Source of the DNA: Arenimonas metalli CF5-1
Lineage (GTDB): Bacteria > Pseudomonadota > Gammaproteobacteria > Xanthomonadales > Xanthomonadaceae
Length of the DNA: 64,000 bases
Reading direction: 5' to 3'
Assembly: GCF_000747155.1 (NCBI RefSeq)
Contig: NZ_AVCK01000017.1
Coordinates: 21,530 to 85,529 of the forward strand
Positions 1 through 11,723 of the stretch are shown here, piece by piece. How positions within the stretch are numbered: the first letter of the stretch is position 1; every line of letters begins with the position of its first letter. The translations under genes and the position numbers were made by a program. A model generated the notes under the pieces. That model was not told where the DNA came from. It did no database searches and saw only the letters and a program-made list of their open reading frames with translations.

Positions 1-1720
1 CCGAGAGCGTGCCTTCGATGCGGCCGCGGCCGTCCGCCACCAGGTCGGCCAGCTGCAGCGGCGCGAACCGGGCCTGCAGGTCGTAGCGATCGCCGAACCC
101 GCCGCGCGCCTCGACCTGGCTGTCGCCGATGCGCAGCGCGGCGTCGAGTTCGCCGCGCTGGCCGTTCCAGTCGGCGCGCGCCCGGCCGCCCAGCGCGCGG
201 CCGCGCAGCTGGCCCGCGAGGCCGTCGAGCGAGGCGCGGCCCTGCCAGCGGCCATCGTCGGATTGCGTCGCATCGAGCACCAGCTGGCCGCTCACCGCGC
301 CCGGATAGTCGGGCAGGAAGTAGCCCGGGTCGAAGCCGCCAAGCGCGGCGTCGAGCCGTACCGCCACGCCGGGCGACCACGCGACCTGGCCGCGGCCGTC
401 GAGCTGGCCGCCGGGCGTGCGCACGCGCAGCGTGTCCAGCGCGAGCTGCCGCGCGTCGCCGCGTCCGGCCAGCGTGACGTCGGCCCGTTCGCCGGCGCGC
501 ACCAGCGCCACGTCGCCGGCGATTTCCCAGGCCTCGAAGCGGCCGCGCGCGGTGACTTCGCCGGAAACATCCACCGGCAGGGCGTCGGCCCCGGCGGTGG
601 TGGGACGCTGGCGCCAGCGTTCGGTGGCCAGGCGCAGGTCGAAGCGCGGGGATTCGCCCTCGACCTCGAGGTCGCCGGCCACCACGACCTCGCCGTTCTC
701 GTGCTGCAGTCGCAGCGGATCGGCCTGCAGCCGGCCGGCGGCGAGCGTGAGCTTCGACGGCAGCACGTCGAGCGCGAGTTCGCCCTGCGCGAACCGACCT
801 TCGACCTCGGCCAGGCCGCCGGACCCGCGGGCGTCGAGCTTGAACGCCACCGCTTCGCCTTCGCCGAACCCGAACCGCGCCGGCAGCAGCCCGGCCGATT
901 CCGCCGACAGCGTCCAGGCCGGCGCCGGGCCGGCACCGTCCTCGAACGCCAGCGACAGCGCGCTGCGTTCGGACAGCGTGCCCGCGGCCTCGAGGGCAAA
1001 GCGGTCGAGGTCGCCCTGGCCGTCGAAGGCCAGGCTCGCGGCGGGCAGGGCGTCGGTGGCCGGCAGGTCGAGCCGGCCCTTCAGCTGCGTGCGGAAATTC
1101 CGGTCCGGCAGGTATTCGCCCGACAGCGACAGCCGGCCGGCTGCGTGCGTTGCCTCGAGCGCGCCGACCCGGAGGCCGCCCTCCATCAGGCGCAGGTCGC
1201 TGCCCTCGGCGCGGACCAGCGTCCACGGCGGGGACTCGCCCTGGCGCAGCACGAAGCCATCGATCACGAAGCGCTTGGCGCGCAGGTCCAGCGGCACCGC
1301 CAGCCGCGGCAGGACCTCCGGCCACTCCGGCAGCGCGAACGGCGTGTCTTCCCCGGGCGCGAGGATCAGCTCGGCGCCGTCGACCTCCAGCGCCTCGAGC
1401 TGCAGCCGCCGACCCAGCGCCGGCAGCACGCGCGCATCGAGCAGCACGCGGCGCGCGCGGAACTCCAGGCCTTCCTGCCGATACACCACGTCATGCAGCA
1501 CCAGCGGTCCGGACACAGTGCCCTCGGCGCGCGAGTACTGAAGCGACTCCGGCGGCAGCGTCCGCAGCAGCCGGCCCAGCAGCTCATCGCGGCCACCGCT
1601 GGTCGCCAGCAGCCAGAACAGCAGCACGCCGGCCGCCAGCACCAGCAGCACGCCGCCCCCGCCCACGCGCCGGCCCCAGCGCCGGGCGAAGGAACGCGGC
1701 GGGCGCGGCGCGGCCGTCAC
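1..1720 (-). CDS. tamB: TamB, translocation and assembly module inner-membrane protein (partial, C-terminus off the window)
   Basis: Only the first 573 codons are inside the window; the gene runs off its left edge. I chose the GTG at 1718-1720, whose bases overlap the tamA stop (GTGA), which indicates translational coupling. The N-terminus has basic residues and then a single hydrophobic signal-anchor of about 20 residues (GVLLVLAAGVLLFWLLA), followed by long repetitive beta-rich sequence full of short alternating strands, as in AsmA/TamB proteins. TamB is anchored in the inner membrane, spans the periplasm and works with TamA in outer-membrane assembly and lipid transport. The tamA-tamB order is the standard one. 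Large open frames on the other strand here are antisense shadows of this gene. Confidence 0.88.
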   Translation of the reverse strand, partial: MTAAPRPPRSFARRWGRRVGGGGVLLVLAAGVLLFWLLATSGGRDELLGRLLRTLPPESLQYSRAEGTVSGPLVLHDVVYRQEGLEFRARRVLLDARVLPALGRRLQLEALEVDGAELILAPGEDTPFALPEWPEVLPRLAVPLDLRAKRFVIDGFVLRQGESPPWTLVRAEGSDLRLMEGGLRVGALEATHAAGRLSLSGEYLPDRNFRTQLKGRLDLPATDALPAASLAFDGQGDLDRFALEAAGTLSERSALSLAFEDGAGPAPAWTLSAESAGLLPARFGFGEGEAVAFKLDARGSGGLAEVEGRFAQGELALDVLPSKLTLAAGRLQADPLRLQHENGEVVVAGDLEVEGESPRFDLRLATERWRQRPTTAGADALPVDVSGEVTARGRFEAWEIAGDVALVRAGERADVTLAGRGDARQLALDTLRVRTPGGQLDGRGQVAWSPGVAVRLDAALGGFDPGYFLPDYPGAVSGQLVLDATQSDDGRWQGRASLDGLAGQLRGRALGGRARADWNGQRGELDAALRIGDSQVEARGGFGDRYDLQARFAPLQLADLVADGRGRIEGTLS

Positions 1721-3507
1721 AGATCGGGCCCGATGTTGAGGTGCAGGCGCACCGACTGCTGCGCCGCGTCGCCGAAGCCATGCGCCACGTCCAGCCGCAC
1801 CGGACCCACCGGCGAGCGCCAGCGCAGGCCGACGCCGGCGCCGATCTCCCAGTCGTAGGCGTTGAAGTCATCGAAGGCATCGCCCGCGTCCACGAACACG
1901 GCGGCGCCCCAGGTGCGGTTGAACATGCGCTCGACCTCGGCGCTCACCACCATCAGGTGCTTGCCGCCGAACACCAGGCGCTGGCCGTCCGCCGCTTCGA
2001 AGAACTGGCCGATCTCCTGGTAGCCGTAGCCGCGCACACTGCGGTCGCCACCCGCGTAGAAACGAAGCGACGGCGGGAAATCGGGGAAGTCGTCGCTGAC
2101 CGTGGTGCCGGCCTCGGCGCGCAGCAGCACGCGGTTGCGCCGGCCGAAGCTGCGCACCATCCGCCCTTCGGCGCGCAGCTGCAGGAAGTCGATGTCCGAG
2201 CCCAGCGCGGTGCTGCCCGCGCGCAGCTCCAGTTCGAGCGACTGCGCGCTGCGCGGGTAGAGCGCGTTGTCGCGGTCGCCCCACTTCGCCCACAGCGAGG
2301 GATAGACCAGGCTGCTGTAGCTGCGGTTCTCGCCGGTCACCGAGTCGTCGAAGCGCTCGCGCCGGTAGTTCAGGCCCGCCACCAGCTCCCAGTTGCCGAT
2401 CCGCCCGCTGCGGCTGCCCACCAGTTCGATCAGCTCGCTGTCGATGAAGTCGAAGGGCTCCTCGCGCACGCTGGCCGCCACCGTGTACCAGCCGTCGAGC
2501 CAGGCGAAGGCCGGGATGCGGTACTGCACCGTGAGGTCGTTGCGGCGCTCGGCCAGGCTGACCTGGCTGCGCAATTTGTGGCCGCGATTGTTCACCCAGC
2601 GCCGCTCGAGCCCGGCGGTGACGCCCGCGCCGGTGTCGGTGCCGAAGCGCAGGCCGGCCGAATAGATGCTGCGCTTGGCCGGCGCCAGCGATACCTCCAC
2701 CGGTACCGTGAGGTCGTCGCCTTCGGCCGGCTCCGGCTGGATGTCGATGGCGCTGAAGTAGTCGAGTTCGGCGAGCGACGTCTGCAGCGCCAGCAGCTCG
2801 GACTGCTGGTAGGGATCGCCCGGCTCCCATGGCACCAGGTTCTCCAGCAGCCCCGGGCGGAACGGGTGGCCTTCGAAGCGCGCCTCGCCGAAGCGGTGGC
2901 GCTCGCCGCTGCGCCAGGCCAGGGTGATGTCGGCGCTGCGCTGGGCGCGGCTGACCTCGACGCGATGGGTCTCGAGTACGGCGTCGAAATAGCCCCGGGC
3001 CGCCAGGCCGGCGTCGATCTGGGCCTTGCCGGCTTCGTACACGCCGTGGTCGAAGGGCTGGCCCTCGCGCGGGCGCAGCCGCTGCAGTCGCCGGGTGATC
3101 GCCGGGTCCTCGCCGGCCGGGCCGTCGATGCGCAGGTCGCGCCCGCGCACGCGCACCGGCTCGCCCGCGTCCACCTGCACGATCACGGTGACGACTTCGC
3201 CCTCGCGCACCAGCTCGGTCACGACCTTGGGGTCGTAGTGGCCGAAGGGCTCCAGCGCCTCGCGGGTCTCCCGCGGCACCTGGCGCAGCAGGTAGGACAG
3301 CCGGCTTTCAGTCAGCGCCTTGCGGCGGTTGGGGTTGAGCCGCTGGATCGACAGCGTGTCGTCCACGTTGTCGCGCATGTCCTCGTCGTCCAGCCCGCGC
3401 ACCTCGACCGCGCGCAGCTCCAGCGCCGAACCGGGGGCGGGCAGCAGCAGGGCGCAGGCAAGCAGGGCGGGCGGCAGGAGCGGGGGGAGGCGGCGCGCGT
3501 TTGGCAT
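1717..3507 (-). CDS. tamA: TamA, outer-membrane BamA/Omp85-family assembly protein
   Basis: This 596-residue protein starts at the ATG at 3505-3507; a TTG three codons upstream is possible but less likely. A signal peptide covers about the first 24 residues (LLPPALLACALLLPAPGSA). About 220 residues of POTRA-like repeats follow, then a C-terminal Omp85 barrel, with motifs such as FYAGGDRSVRGYGY and a barrel end containing VGPVRLDVAHGFG and the terminal LHLNIGPDL. TamA is the outer-membrane partner of TamB. It is the first gene of the pair and overlaps tamB by 4 bases. Length and domain order match the TamA family (about 580 residues). No clear Shine-Dalgarno sequence is visible. Confidence 0.92.
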   Translation of the reverse strand: MPNARRLPPLLPPALLACALLLPAPGSALELRAVEVRGLDDEDMRDNVDDTLSIQRLNPNRRKALTESRLSYLLRQVPRETREALEPFGHYDPKVVTELVREGEVVTVIVQVDAGEPVRVRGRDLRIDGPAGEDPAITRRLQRLRPREGQPFDHGVYEAGKAQIDAGLAARGYFDAVLETHRVEVSRAQRSADITLAWRSGERHRFGEARFEGHPFRPGLLENLVPWEPGDPYQQSELLALQTSLAELDYFSAIDIQPEPAEGDDLTVPVEVSLAPAKRSIYSAGLRFGTDTGAGVTAGLERRWVNNRGHKLRSQVSLAERRNDLTVQYRIPAFAWLDGWYTVAASVREEPFDFIDSELIELVGSRSGRIGNWELVAGLNYRRERFDDSVTGENRSYSSLVYPSLWAKWGDRDNALYPRSAQSLELELRAGSTALGSDIDFLQLRAEGRMVRSFGRRNRVLLRAEAGTTVSDDFPDFPPSLRFYAGGDRSVRGYGYQEIGQFFEAADGQRLVFGGKHLMVVSAEVERMFNRTWGAAVFVDAGDAFDDFNAYDWEIGAGVGLRWRSPVGPVRLDVAHGFGDAAQQSVRLHLNIGPDL

Positions 3508-3574
3508 GTGGCCCAAGAATACCCGGCGGCCATGTTCTTGCCTTGCGAGGAAACGGTTGCGAAACGGTTCCGAT

Positions 3575-3596
3575 GCAAATAAGATTGATTCGCATT
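3575..3596. promoter_or_regulatory. Fur box upstream of the siderophore receptor
   Basis: The sequence gcaaat-aagattgatt-cgcatt lies 50 bases before the receptor start. It matches the gammaproteobacterial Fur-box style (GCAAAT...inverted...CGCATT, AT-rich within very GC-rich DNA). It would make the receptor, dioxygenase and PepSY genes iron-repressed. A nearby direct repeat, gaaacggtt at 3550 and 3561 (11-bp period), may be part of the promoter or a second site. Confidence 0.7.
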
Positions 3597-3645
3597 AGCT
3601 AGCCGCAACGGCCAAGCCAGCAATACGTCCGCAGGAACTCCACTG

Positions 3646-6012
3646 ATGTCCATCCCGACCCCGTCGGCCGGCCGCTGGCCGGCGCCGCGCCTCGTTTCGC
3701 TCGCCATCGCCTCGGTGCTGGCTGCCGCCGCTCCCCTGGCCCTGGCCACCGCCGCCACGGAGGCCGCGGGCCGCGAAACCCCGGCCCAGCCCGACGGCGC
3801 CCACCGCGCCACCCGCCTCGACGGGGTCGAGGTCACCGGCGAGCGGATCGAGAAGGCCGCGTCGCCCAAGTACACCGAGGCACTGGTGGATACCCCGCAG
3901 ACGATCACCGTCGTGGACAAGGCGACGATGGACCAGCAGGGCCTGGTCACCCTGCGCGAGATCCTGACCACGCTGCCGGGCATCACCTTCGGCGCGGGCG
4001 AGGGCGGAGGCGGCTACGGCGACAGCATCAACCTGCGCGGCTTCAGCGCCAATGCCGACCTGACCGTGGACGGCGTGCGCGACAGCGCCCAGTACACCCG
4101 CTCGGACAACTTCAACCTTGAGTCGCTGGAGCTGGTCAACGGCGCGAACTCGGTGCATTCCGGCGCCGGTTCGGTCGGCGGCAACATCAACCTGGTCAGC
4201 AAGGTGGCGATGCTGGAGGACTTCAGCGCGTTTTCGGCCGGCGCGGGCACCGACGGCTACGGCCGGCTCACGGCGGACAGCAACCATCGGCTCGGCGAGG
4301 CCAATGCGCTGCGCCTGAACGCGATGGTCCACCAGAACGACGTGCCGGGCCGGGACTTCGAGTCGTTCGAGCGCTGGGGCTTCGCGCCCTCGCTGGGGCT
4401 CGGCCTGGATTCCGACACGCGCCTCACCCTGGGCGCGCTGGTGCAGCGCGACGACAACGTGCCGCAGTACGGCGTGCCGTACTTCCCTGCCTACGGCGGC
4501 CTGCTGCCCGGCGCCGACCGCGAGGGTTACTACGGCTACCACAACCTCGACCGCCAGGAGATCGCCAACGACACGGTGACCGCGGTGTTCGAGCATGACT
4601 TCAGCGCCGACCTGCACCTGCGCAGCCTCGCGCGCTACCAGGCGGTCGACCAGACCACCGTGGTGGACGCCGTGCAAGGCACCTGGTGCCTGGACAGCGG
4701 CATCAACCCGGCTACCGGCGCGGCCTGCGCGGCGCCCGGCACCTACCAGCCCAGCGGTCCGCGCGGCCTTCGGCGCGACACCGAAAACCGCCTGTTCGCG
4801 AGCCAGACCGACCTGACCGCGCGCTTCAAGACCGGCGGCGTGACCCACGCGCTGGTGGCCGGCGTCGCCTTCACCCGCGAAACCTTCGAGCTCGACACCG
4901 GCAACGTGCTGCGCAACGCCGACGGCAGCCCGGCGCCGCTGCCGGTGATGGACCTGGGCCATCCGGACTCACGCTGGACCGGGCCGGTGAACTATTTCCG
5001 CACCGGGAAGTCGTCCGGCACGCTCGGGAACCAGGCGATCTACGTGTTCGACACGCTGGGCTTCGGCGAGCGGTGGCTGCTGAACCTCGGCGCGCGCTAC
5101 GAGCGCAACGAGGGCGCCAACCACAGCTGGACGGTGAAGACCTACTCGGCTGCCGCCGGCGCCGACAACACCGGGTTGGGTTCGCTGGTGGCGCGCGGCC
5201 CGGACTTCCGCAGCGACGAGGACCTGTTCTCGTGGCGCGGTGGCCTGGTCTTCAAGCCTTCGGAGAACGGCAGCGTTTACCTGAGCTACGCCAACAGCAA
5301 CACGCCCTCGAAGGCGTCCGTGAACGGCGCCTGCAGCGCCGCCACCTGCGGCGTGGATCCGGAAGAGGCGCGCAACCTCGAGCTGGGCACCAAGTGGGAC
5401 GTGCTCGGCGGCCGCCTCGCGCTGACGGCGGCGGTGTTCCGCAACGAGCGCACCAATTACCGCGTCGCCGACTTCGATCCGGCCAACCCGAGCGGCGAGC
5501 AGCAGCTGGACGGTCAGGCGCGCGTGGACGGCGTGTCGCTCGGCATCGCCGGCGAGCTGACCGACCAGTGGTCGGTGTTCGCCAACGCCACCCTGCTCGA
5601 CAGCGAGGTGCTGCAGTCGGTGTCCGACTACTGCCTGGCCAATCCCGGCCTCAACGGCTGCACCAACACGCCCGCGAACCCGGATCCGCAGCGGGGCCAG
5701 CGCATCATCAACACGCCCGAGCAATCCGCCAGCGCCTGGACCACCTACGCCTTCGCGCCGGACTGGACGGTGGGCTACGGCATCACCTACCAGGGCGGTT
5801 TCGACGGCGGCCGCGTCGCCGGCCTGCCGGACGTCAAGAGCCACACCACGCACCGGGCGATGCTGGCCTGGGCGGTGAACGGAACGCTGGCGCTGCAGCT
5901 CAACGCCAACAACCTCTTCGACAAGCAGTACTTCACCCGCGTGCGCAACAACGGCTGGGCCACACCCGGCGAGGCGCGCTCGCTAGTGCTGACCGCCAAC
6001 CTCGCCTTCTGA
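3646..6012 (+). CDS. TonB-dependent catecholate-type siderophore receptor (Fiu/PiuA-like)
   Basis: This 788-residue outer-membrane receptor has a signal peptide (residues 1 to about 36), a TonB-box-like stretch (GVEVTGER near residue 60) and a plug domain (about 75-190). The plug carries the family motifs [24 protein letters not shown] and [23 protein letters not shown] 22-strand barrel follows, ending in the terminal aromatic residue (TANLAF). It should import a ferric siderophore using TonB energy. A Fur box sits 50 bp upstream, and the next two genes (PiuC-type dioxygenase, PepSY protein) form the usual piu/fiu cassette. Which siderophore it binds cannot be read from sequence. The start is the ATG shortly after a gcaggaact stretch. 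Confidence 0.93.
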   Translation: MSIPTPSAGRWPAPRLVSLAIASVLAAAAPLALATAATEAAGRETPAQPDGAHRATRLDGVEVTGERIEKAASPKYTEALVDTPQTITVVDKATMDQQGLVTLREILTTLPGITFGAGEGGGGYGDSINLRGFSANADLTVDGVRDSAQYTRSDNFNLESLELVNGANSVHSGAGSVGGNINLVSKVAMLEDFSAFSAGAGTDGYGRLTADSNHRLGEANALRLNAMVHQNDVPGRDFESFERWGFAPSLGLGLDSDTRLTLGALVQRDDNVPQYGVPYFPAYGGLLPGADREGYYGYHNLDRQEIANDTVTAVFEHDFSADLHLRSLARYQAVDQTTVVDAVQGTWCLDSGINPATGAACAAPGTYQPSGPRGLRRDTENRLFASQTDLTARFKTGGVTHALVAGVAFTRETFELDTGNVLRNADGSPAPLPVMDLGHPDSRWTGPVNYFRTGKSSGTLGNQAIYVFDTLGFGERWLLNLGARYERNEGANHSWTVKTYSAAAGADNTGLGSLVARGPDFRSDEDLFSWRGGLVFKPSENGSVYLSYANSNTPSKASVNGACSAATCGVDPEEARNLELGTKWDVLGGRLALTAAVFRNERTNYRVADFDPANPSGEQQLDGQARVDGVSLGIAGELTDQWSVFANATLLDSEVLQSVSDYCLANPGLNGCTNTPANPDPQRGQRIINTPEQSASAWTTYAFAPDWTVGYGITYQGGFDGGRVAGLPDVKSHTTHRAMLAWAVNGTLALQLNANNLFDKQYFTRVRNNGWATPGEARSLVLTANLAF

Positions 6013-6061
6013 CCCATCCACGGCAGGCCCGCGGCGACGCGGGCCCACCCGGAGCCTGAGC

Positions 6062-6751
6062 ATGCTGCTGCACATCCCGAACGTGCTGTCCGCCGACGAG
6101 GTGGCCTATTTCCGAAGCAGGCTGGCGGGCGCCGGCTGGGCCGACGGCAAACGCACCGCCGGTTACCAGTCCGCGCAGGCCAAGGACAACGCCCAGCTGC
6201 CCGAGGCCGACCCGGTGGCGCGCGAGCTGGGCGGCCGCGTGCTCGATGCGTTGGGCCGCAGCCCGCTGTTCTTCAGCGCGGTGCTGCCGCGGCGGATCTT
6301 CCCGCCGCTGTTCAACCGCTACGCGGGCGGGCAGTCGTTCGGCTTCCACGTCGACAACGCGATCCGCTACGAGCGCGGCGCGAACGGCGCGCAGGTGCCG
6401 GTGCGCACCGACGTCTCGACCACGCTGTTCCTGAGTTCGCCCGACGAGTACGACGGCGGCGAACTGGTGATCCAGGACACCTACGGCACCCAGCGCGTGA
6501 AGCTGCCCGCCGGCGACCTCGTCGTGTACCCGGGCACCAGCCTGCACGAAGTGACGCCGGTGACGCGCGGCGCGCGCCTCGCCAGCTTCTTCTGGACCCA
6601 GAGCCTGGTGCGCGACGCCGGCCAGCGCCGCGAGCTGTTCGAACTCGACCGCGCGATACAGCGGCTCACCGTCGCCGCGCCGGGCGATCCCGCGCTGGTG
6701 CAGCTCACCGGCGTGTACCACAACCTGCTGCGCCGCTGGTCGGACGCCTGA
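6062..6751 (+). CDS. piuC: PiuC/YbiX-type Fe(II)/2-oxoglutarate-dependent dioxygenase
   Basis: This 229-residue protein belongs to the PKHD-type hydroxylase family. The iron-binding facial triad is visible as H96 and D98 (FGFHVDN) and H162 (SLHEVTPV). The 2-oxoglutarate-binding Arg is R172. Conserved stretches [21 protein letters not shown] and LVVYPGTS are all present. The family is encoded next to siderophore receptors and is iron-regulated; its in vivo substrate is not firmly known. It lies 49 bp after the receptor and 8 bp before the PepSY gene, so it is almost surely in the same Fur-controlled operon. Length matches the family (about 225). Confidence 0.92.
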   Translation: MLLHIPNVLSADEVAYFRSRLAGAGWADGKRTAGYQSAQAKDNAQLPEADPVARELGGRVLDALGRSPLFFSAVLPRRIFPPLFNRYAGGQSFGFHVDNAIRYERGANGAQVPVRTDVSTTLFLSSPDEYDGGELVIQDTYGTQRVKLPAGDLVVYPGTSLHEVTPVTRGARLASFFWTQSLVRDAGQRRELFELDRAIQRLTVAAPGDPALVQLTGVYHNLLRRWSDA

Positions 6752-6759
6752 GGGAACCC

Positions 6760-7944
6760 ATGCTGCGCAAACTCATCTTCCAGACGCATTGGCTGCTCGG
6801 CATCACCGCCGGGCTGGTGCTGGCCCTCGTCGGCGTGACGGGCGCCGTGCTGTCGTACGAGCAGCCGCTGTTGCGCGCGCTCAACCCGGGCGTGATGACC
6901 GTTTCCGCCGAGGGCCGGCAGGCGCTGGCGCCCACGGTGCTGCTGGCGCGCGTGCAGGCGCAGCACGCGATGCCTGCGCAGGCGCTCACGCTGTCCGCGG
7001 ACCCCACGCGGGCGGCGCGCGTCAGCTTCGCGCCGACGCCGGGCGCCGCCGCGGCGCCGGGCGGCCGCGCGCGCGGCGAGACGCGCTACGTCGACCCGTA
7101 CACCGGCGCGCTGCTGCCGAAGCCCCGCGGCGAAGCCTTCTTCCGCACCACCATGCAGCTGCATCGCTGGCTGGCCGCGGGCGAGGTGGGCAAGCAGATC
7201 GTCGGCGCCTCCACGCTGGCGCTGGTGTTCTTCTGCGTGTCGGGGATCTACCTGCGCTGGCCGCGGCGCTGGACCAGCCCGCGCGCATGGCTGCACCTGG
7301 ACGGGGCCCTCACCGGCCGCCGCTTCCTATGGCACCTGCACTCGGTGGTGGCCACGTGGCTGCTGCTGCCTTACCTGGTCATGGCCCTGAGCGGGCTGTA
7401 CTGGTCCTACGGCTGGTACCGCGAGGGCCTGCTGGCGCTCAGCGGCACGCCGGACAACGCGCAGCGCGGGCCGCCGGCCGCCGCGGGCCGGGGTGAAGCC
7501 GGGGGCGGTGCGCCGGACGTGGACGTGGCGGCGGCCTTCGCGTCGTTCGAAGGCGCCGTGCCGGCCTGGTCCACGGTGACGCTGCGGCTGCCGGCCGCGG
7601 CCGGGCAGCCGCTCGAATGGAGCTACCAGGATCCCGCGCCGCCGCACGAGCGCGCCAACAACCGGCTGGTGCTCGATCCCGCCACGCTGGCGGTGGCCGC
7701 GCACGAGCGTTATCTCGACAAGCCGATCGGCCAGCGCCTGATGGCGGGCATCTTCCCGCTGCACAGCGGCAGCTGGTTCGGCGGGATCGGGCTGTTCGTG
7801 TTCTGCGTGGCCAGCCTGGCGATGCCGCTGTTCACCGTCACCGGCCTGCAGCTCTACCTCGATCGCCGCGCGAAGAAGCGCGCCGGGCTGGCGCGCCGGC
7901 GCGAGCGCGAGCAGGCGCGCGCCCGCGCGCCCTCAGCTGGCTGA
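6760..7944 (+). CDS. PepSY-associated transmembrane protein (PiuB-like)
   Basis: This 394-residue membrane protein has four predicted helices: near residues 12-33 (GITAGLVLALVGVTGAVLSY), about 150-168, about 190-210 and about 345-370. A PepSY-like periplasmic region (RYVDPYTGALL) and the motif MQLHRWL are present. Members of this family sit beside TonB receptors and are thought to reduce or release iron from siderophores at the inner membrane; that role is inferred for this copy. It is the last gene of the Fur-controlled cassette. Its start has a good ribosome site (gagggaaccc). The Arg/Ala-rich C-terminus overlaps the convergent glyS end by 12 bases. Confidence 0.87.
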   Translation: MLRKLIFQTHWLLGITAGLVLALVGVTGAVLSYEQPLLRALNPGVMTVSAEGRQALAPTVLLARVQAQHAMPAQALTLSADPTRAARVSFAPTPGAAAAPGGRARGETRYVDPYTGALLPKPRGEAFFRTTMQLHRWLAAGEVGKQIVGASTLALVFFCVSGIYLRWPRRWTSPRAWLHLDGALTGRRFLWHLHSVVATWLLLPYLVMALSGLYWSYGWYREGLLALSGTPDNAQRGPPAAAGRGEAGGGAPDVDVAAAFASFEGAVPAWSTVTLRLPAAAGQPLEWSYQDPAPPHERANNRLVLDPATLAVAAHERYLDKPIGQRLMAGIFPLHSGSWFGGIGLFVFCVASLAMPLFTVTGLQLYLDRRAKKRAGLARRREREQARARAPSAG

Positions 7945-10012
7945 GAGCTGCTCCACCGCCGCCACCTTGGCGAAGCGGTCGGCGATGAGCTTGAGCAGCG
8001 CCAGGCGGTTGTCGCGCACCGCGGCGTCGTCGGCCATCACCATCACCCGGTCGAAGAAGTTGTCGACCGGGCCCTGCAGCTCGGCCAGGCGCTTGAGCGT
8101 GCCGACGTAGTCGCGCTGGGCCAGCAGCGGGTCGGTGTCGGCGAGGGCCTTGGCCAGCGCGCCGTGCAGCGACTGCTCGGCGGGCTCGACCAGGCGCGCC
8201 GGATCCACGGCGGCCGGGATCGGCGTCTCGACCTTGCGCAGGATGTTGCGGATGCGCTTGTTCGCGGCCGCCAGCGAGCTGGCCTCGCGCAGGCGCGCGA
8301 AGCCGGCGATCGCCTTCAGGCGCTTGTCGAAATCGAGCAGGGAGGCCGGCCGCACGTCGGCCACGGCGTCGAACTGCGTGCCCGGCACGCCCTGGTCGGC
8401 GTAGTAGCCGCGCAGGCGGTCGAGGATGAAGTCCTCCAGCTCCTTCGCGTCCAGCGAGACGCCCGCCGGCAGCGACTTCGCGGCGATCGCGACCAGCGCC
8501 GGCAGGTCGAGCTCCAGCCCGCCCTCGATGATCGTGCGCGCCAGGCCCAGCGCGTTGCGGCGCAGGGCGAACGGGTCCTTGTTGCCGGTCGGCTTCAGGC
8601 CCGCGGCGAAACCGCCGGCCAGGCTGTCCAGGCGCTCGGCGATAGCCAGCACGCGGCCCAGCGGCGAGTAGGCGATGGCGTCGCCGGCGAAGCGCGGCTG
8701 GTAGGCCTCGTCGATCGCCCGGGCCACGGCCTCGGGCTCGCCCGCGGCGGTGGCGTAGTAGCGGCCGGCGATGCCCTGCAGCTCGGGGAACTCGCCGACC
8801 ATGCGGCTCTGCAGGTCGGCCTTGGCCAGCGCGGCGGCGCGGCGGGCGGCGGCTTCGTCCATGCCCAGCGCCTTCGCCAGCGCGGCGGCCAGCTCGGCCA
8901 CGCGCGCCGTCTTGTCGGCCAGCGTGCCCAGCTTCTGCTGGTAGGTAACCGAGGCCAGGCCTTCGGCCATCGCCGGCAGGCCCTGCTTGAGGTCTTCGTC
9001 GAAGAAGAACTGCGCATCGGCGAAGCGCGGGCGGATCACGCGCTCGTAGCCCTTGCGGATCTCGGCCGGGTCCTTGCTGTCGAGGTTGGCGATGCCGATG
9101 AACTTCTCGCTCAGCTTGCCGTCGGCGCCGTGCACCGGGAAGAACTTCTGGTTCGCCTCCATCGTCGAGACCAGCGCCTCGTGCGGCACCCGCAGGAAGC
9201 CGGGCTCGAAGCTGCACAGGATGGCCTTGGGCCACTCGACCAGGCAGTTCACCTCCTCGAGCAGCTCGGCCGGCACGCGGGCCTGGCCGCCGGCTTCGCG
9301 CGCGGCGGCGGCGATCTCGGCGCGCACGCGCTCGCGGCGCTCGCGCGGGTCGGCCAGCACGTGCGCCTCGCGCAGCGCCTGCAGGTACTCGCCGGCGTCG
9401 TTGAGCCAGACGCCCTTGCCGTGGTGGAAGCGATGGCCGCGGCTCATGCGGTCGGCCTTCAGGCCCAGCACTTCGCCGGGCGCGACGTCGCGGCCGAGCA
9501 GGATCACCAGCCAGTGCACCGGGCGCACGAAGGCGATGTCGCGGCTGCCCCAGCGCATCGGCTTCGGGATCGGCAGGCCCTTGAGGGCCTCGGCGGTGAT
9601 CTCGGCGAGCAGGTCGAGGGTGGCCGCGCCGGGGCGCGAGCTGCGGGCGACGAAGCGCATGCCCTTGGCGTCGGTGACGCGGTCGAGCTTCTCCCAGGCG
9701 ATGCCGTTCTTCTGCGCGAAGCCGAGCAGGGCCGGGGTCGGCTTGCCCTCGGCATCGAGGCCGATGTTCATGTACGGGCCCAGCACTTCGCTCTGCTGCT
9801 GCGGCTGCTGCACGGCCACGGCCGGCAGGAACACCGCCAGGCGGCGCGGCGAATACAGCGGGCCGGCGCGCAGGTCGCTGGCGTCGGTGCGCACGTCGAT
9901 GCGGCGCGCGGCCAGGCCCTTGAGCACGCCGTCGTAAAACGCCTGCGCCAGGTCGGGCAGGGCCTTGGGCGGCAGCTCCTCGGTGCCCAGTTCGATCAGC
10001 AGCGGCAGATGG

Positions 10013-10020
<8 letters not shown>
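7933..10020 (-). CDS. glyS: Glycyl-tRNA synthetase beta subunit
   Basis: This 695-residue protein has the family start [17 protein letters not shown] and the motifs [52 protein letters not shown] and [12 protein letters not shown]. Together with the alpha subunit GlyQ it forms the bacterial alpha2beta2 enzyme that charges tRNA-Gly; the beta subunit provides tRNA binding and the HD and anticodon-binding-like regions. The start ATG overlaps the end of glyQ by 8 bases, indicating coupling. Length matches the family (about 690). Confidence 0.97.
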
Positions 10021-10921
<901 letters not shown>

Positions 10922-10951
10922 CGCGGATTCGCCCTGTCGATTCAGCGCGCT

Positions 10952-10957
10952 AGTATA
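10952..10957 (-). promoter_or_regulatory. Probable -10 box for glyQ
   Basis: On the minus strand the sequence reads tatact, a near-consensus sigma-70 -10 element 31 bases before the glyQ ATG, in otherwise GC-rich DNA. No convincing -35 element is visible at 16-18 bp. Confidence 0.5.
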
Positions 10958-10991
10958 GCGGCGAACCCCCGCACGGCCCGCGACACGCCCG

Positions 10992-11723
10992 ATGAAACCT
11001 TTCCTGATCCTCGAGACCGGGCGGCCCCTGCCGCAGCTGCGCCGGCACGGTGGCTTCGGCCACTGGATCCGGGTCGCCGCCGGGCTGCACGCCCGCGACG
11101 TCCGCCACTGCCACGTGCTCGACGGCGAGGCGCTGCCCGACGCGGCCGACTACGCCGGCGTGCTGGTCACCGGCTCGGGCGCCATGGTCACCGAGCGGCT
11201 GGACTGGAGCGAGCGCACCGCCGACTGGCTGCGCGACGCCGCCCACGCCGGCCAGCCGCTGTTCGGCATCTGCTACGGCCACCAGCTGATCGCGCATGCC
11301 TTGGGCGGCACGGTCGACTACAACCCGCGCGGCCGCGAGATGGGCACGGTGCCGGTGGCCGCGGCGCCGACCGCCGCCGACGACCCGCTGTTCGCGGGGC
11401 TCGGCGCCTTCGACGCCCAGACCACCCACCTCCAGACGGTCACCGCCCCGCCCCCGGGCGCCGCGGTGCTGGCGCGCTCCGAACGCGACGACTGCCAGGC
11501 CTTCCGTTGGGGCGAGGCGGCCTGGGGCGTGCAGTTCCACCCTGAATTCAGCACCCACATGATGCGCGGCTACATCCAGGCCCGCGCTGATGCGCTGGCC
11601 GCGGAAGGCAGCTGCCACCGCCAGCTGCTGGCGGAAGTGAAGCCGGCCCCGCTGGCGCGCCGGGTGCTTCGTCGTTTCATCCACGTGGCGCATGCGCGCG
11701 CCCGCAGCAGGAAATCCGCATGA
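10992..11723 (+). CDS. Class I glutamine amidotransferase-like protein (GuaA N-domain type)
   Basis: This 243-residue protein is a stand-alone type 1 amidotransferase domain. The nucleophile is C94 in [16 protein letters not shown], and the His/Glu pair is H183 and E185 in QFHPEF. Such proteins resemble the glutaminase half of GMP synthase, or gamma-glutamyl hydrolases of the PuuD/YfeJ type. The physiological substrate is unknown: no purine or polyamine synthase partner is adjacent. It overlaps the next gene by 4 bases (ATGA), which suggests co-transcription. Confidence 0.85.
   Translation: MKPFLILETGRPLPQLRRHGGFGHWIRVAAGLHARDVRHCHVLDGEALPDAADYAGVLVTGSGAMVTERLDWSERTADWLRDAAHAGQPLFGICYGHQLIAHALGGTVDYNPRGREMGTVPVAAAPTAADDPLFAGLGAFDAQTTHLQTVTAPPPGAAVLARSERDDCQAFRWGEAAWGVQFHPEFSTHMMRGYIQARADALAAEGSCHRQLLAEVKPAPLARRVLRRFIHVAHARARSRKSA

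Noticed and set aside
263..3582. Very long plus-strand open frames (531 and 810 codons) across tamB and tamA
   Set aside because: They are antisense to clear family proteins, Arg/Ala/Gly-rich, and arise from high GC bias.
4686..6059. 457-codon plus-strand frame inside the siderophore receptor
   Set aside because: Out-of-frame shadow of the receptor with no recognisable domain.
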